From Haliea sp041583655 (lineage in GTDB: Bacteria; Pseudomonadota; Gammaproteobacteria; Pseudomonadales; Halieaceae): 5,783 nucleotides of DNA. The translations under genes and the position numbers were made by a program. Below are positions 5,153 through 5,783 of this stretch, piece by piece; the first letter of the stretch is position 1, and each line of letters begins with the position of its first letter. A model generated the notes under the pieces. The model was not told where the DNA came from. It saw only the letters and a program-made list of their open reading frames with translations, and made no database searches. The stretch lies in assembly GCA_041583655.1 (NCBI GenBank), contig JBFHFJ010000222.1, positions 1 to 5,783 on the forward strand, in the 5' to 3' direction.

Positions 5153-5783
5153 TACGCAGCTCCCGACAGGGAAGAACGCCCCGCTTTCCCAAGACTCCGC
5201 AACCGGGTGACGATGGCCGTTGTGCCGTGGACTATCGGGTCCACGCAGGGCAGTCCCAGCTCCTGCTCAAGGTCGTCAAGGTAGGCGCGGCGCTCCGCAG
5301 GGCTGAGACGGGAAGTGTTGATACTGACTCCCGCACAGTGGATAGCCGGGTTGACAATGGAGCCGATGGCGATGGTCCGCTCGATAATTTCCGGGATAGA
5401 GGGCAAGGCATAGTCCGCCCAGCCACTGATGTGCGTGCGGCCGGCCTCATGGCAGACAACGAATGCGTCCGGCTGCGAGCCCAGCAACAAACCCGTTGTC
5501 ACCGCGGCAAATCCCGGGTGCGTGAGCGCCCCCTGGCCTTCAATGATATCCCAGTGATCAGCGGCATTATCGGGCGACAGCAGCTCCGCCGCCCCGGAAA
5601 TGAAATCAGCCACCACTGCGTCTATGGGAATCCCCTGCCCCGCTATCATGATTCCGGTCTGGCCAGATGCGCGGAATGTGGCGCTCATGCCACAGGTGCG
5701 CATGTCTCGCTCCAGCGCCAGTGCTGTATATTTCTTGCCAACCGCACAGTCTGTGCCAACGGTGAGCAACCTCATCCCGGAGC
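5152..5783 (-). CDS. dgcN: DUF1611 family protein, DgcN-type D-glutamate N-acetyltransferase candidate (5' end outside the window)
   Basis: The visible part is the C-terminal P-loop domain of a DUF1611 protein. Numbering from the Met at 5775, a Walker A-like loop GTDCAVGKK sits at residues 7-15, a family-typical stretch RASGQTGIMIAGQGIPID at 35-52, and conserved DIIEGQG at 76-82 and CHEAGRTHISGW at 108-119. The frame stays open upstream of that Met to the window edge (Ser-Gly precede it). Family members are usually about 330-350 residues with an N-terminal Rossmann-like domain, so the Met is internal and roughly 120-140 residues are missing. DgcN-type members are known to acetylate D-glutamate with acetyl-CoA in the cytoplasm, feeding the DgcA racemase; the next gene is of just that class. 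The TAA stop overlaps the ATG of the epimerase gene by one base, implying translational coupling. Family assignment is firm. The exact substrate is inferred from the pairing, since DUF1611 also contains uncharacterised members. Confidence 0.85.
   Translation of the reverse strand, partial: SGMRLLTVGTDCAVGKKYTALALERDMRTCGMSATFRASGQTGIMIAGQGIPIDAVVADFISGAAELLSPDNAADHWDIIEGQGALTHPGFAAVTTGLLLGSQPDAFVVCHEAGRTHISGWADYALPSIPEIIERTIAIGSIVNPAIHCAGVSINTSRLSPAERRAYLDDLEQELGLPCVDPIVHGTTAIVTRLRSLGKAGRSSLSGAA
5160..5164 (-). promoter_or_regulatory. Ribosome-binding site of the epimerase gene
   Basis: Minus-strand GGGAG lies seven bases before ATG 5152, within the last codons of the upstream DUF1611 gene. 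Together with the TAATG stop-start overlap it indicates coupled translation of the two proteins. Confidence 0.65.

Noticed and set aside
5773..5775. ATG as the true start of the DUF1611 protein
   Set aside because: The frame is open upstream to the window edge and the Walker A loop would begin at residue 7, without the N-terminal domain usual in this family.

Overview
The window reads as a piece of a GC-rich Gammaproteobacterium chromosome. The TonB-dependent receptor has the plug sequence style common in marine, oligotrophic lineages, so a Halieaceae/Cellvibrionales-like host is a reasonable guess, but that placement is inference. All five recognisable protein genes lie on the minus strand, so transcription runs from the right edge of the window to the left. 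I see no RNA genes, insertion sequences, CRISPR array or integration scars.

Layout in transcription order: (1) 5783-5152, the C-terminal P-loop part of a DUF1611/DgcN-type protein, cut by the right edge. (2) 5152-4175, an enolase-superfamily dipeptide epimerase / DgcA-type N-acetyl-D-glutamate racemase, overlapping gene 1 by one base (TAATG). (3) 4131-2488, an exported amidohydrolase of the N-acyl-D-amino-acid deacylase family, whose metal-site HxH and Cys positions are replaced. (4) 2351-1200, a roughly ten-helix membrane protein of the YkvI type (APC/LeuT-like). (5) 877-1, the N-terminal 292 residues of a TonB-dependent outer-membrane receptor, cut by the left edge. A 322-bp non-coding, partly AT-rich region separates 4 from 5. 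It holds a good sigma70-type promoter candidate and two copies of a 16-bp direct repeat spaced 31 bp apart.

The genes make sense together as a D-amino-acid (probably D-glutamate or N-acyl-D-amino-acid) scavenging locus. The receptor would bring a substrate across the outer membrane, the periplasmic deacylase would release a D-amino acid, the YkvI-like protein could carry it across the inner membrane, and the cytoplasmic DgcN/DgcA-like pair would acetylate and racemise it to an L-form. DgcN and DgcA are described as a pair for D-glutamate catabolism in marine proteobacteria. Linking them to this deacylase, transporter and receptor is inference from gene order. An alternative is recycling of peptidoglycan-derived dipeptides through an L-Ala-D/L-Glu epimerase activity.

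The points most worth a second look are the remodelled metal centre of the deacylase, the repeat-bearing promoter of the receptor gene, and the small features in the 136-bp gap upstream of the transporter: a 14-bp perfect palindrome and a 32-codon ORF whose stop overlaps the transporter start.
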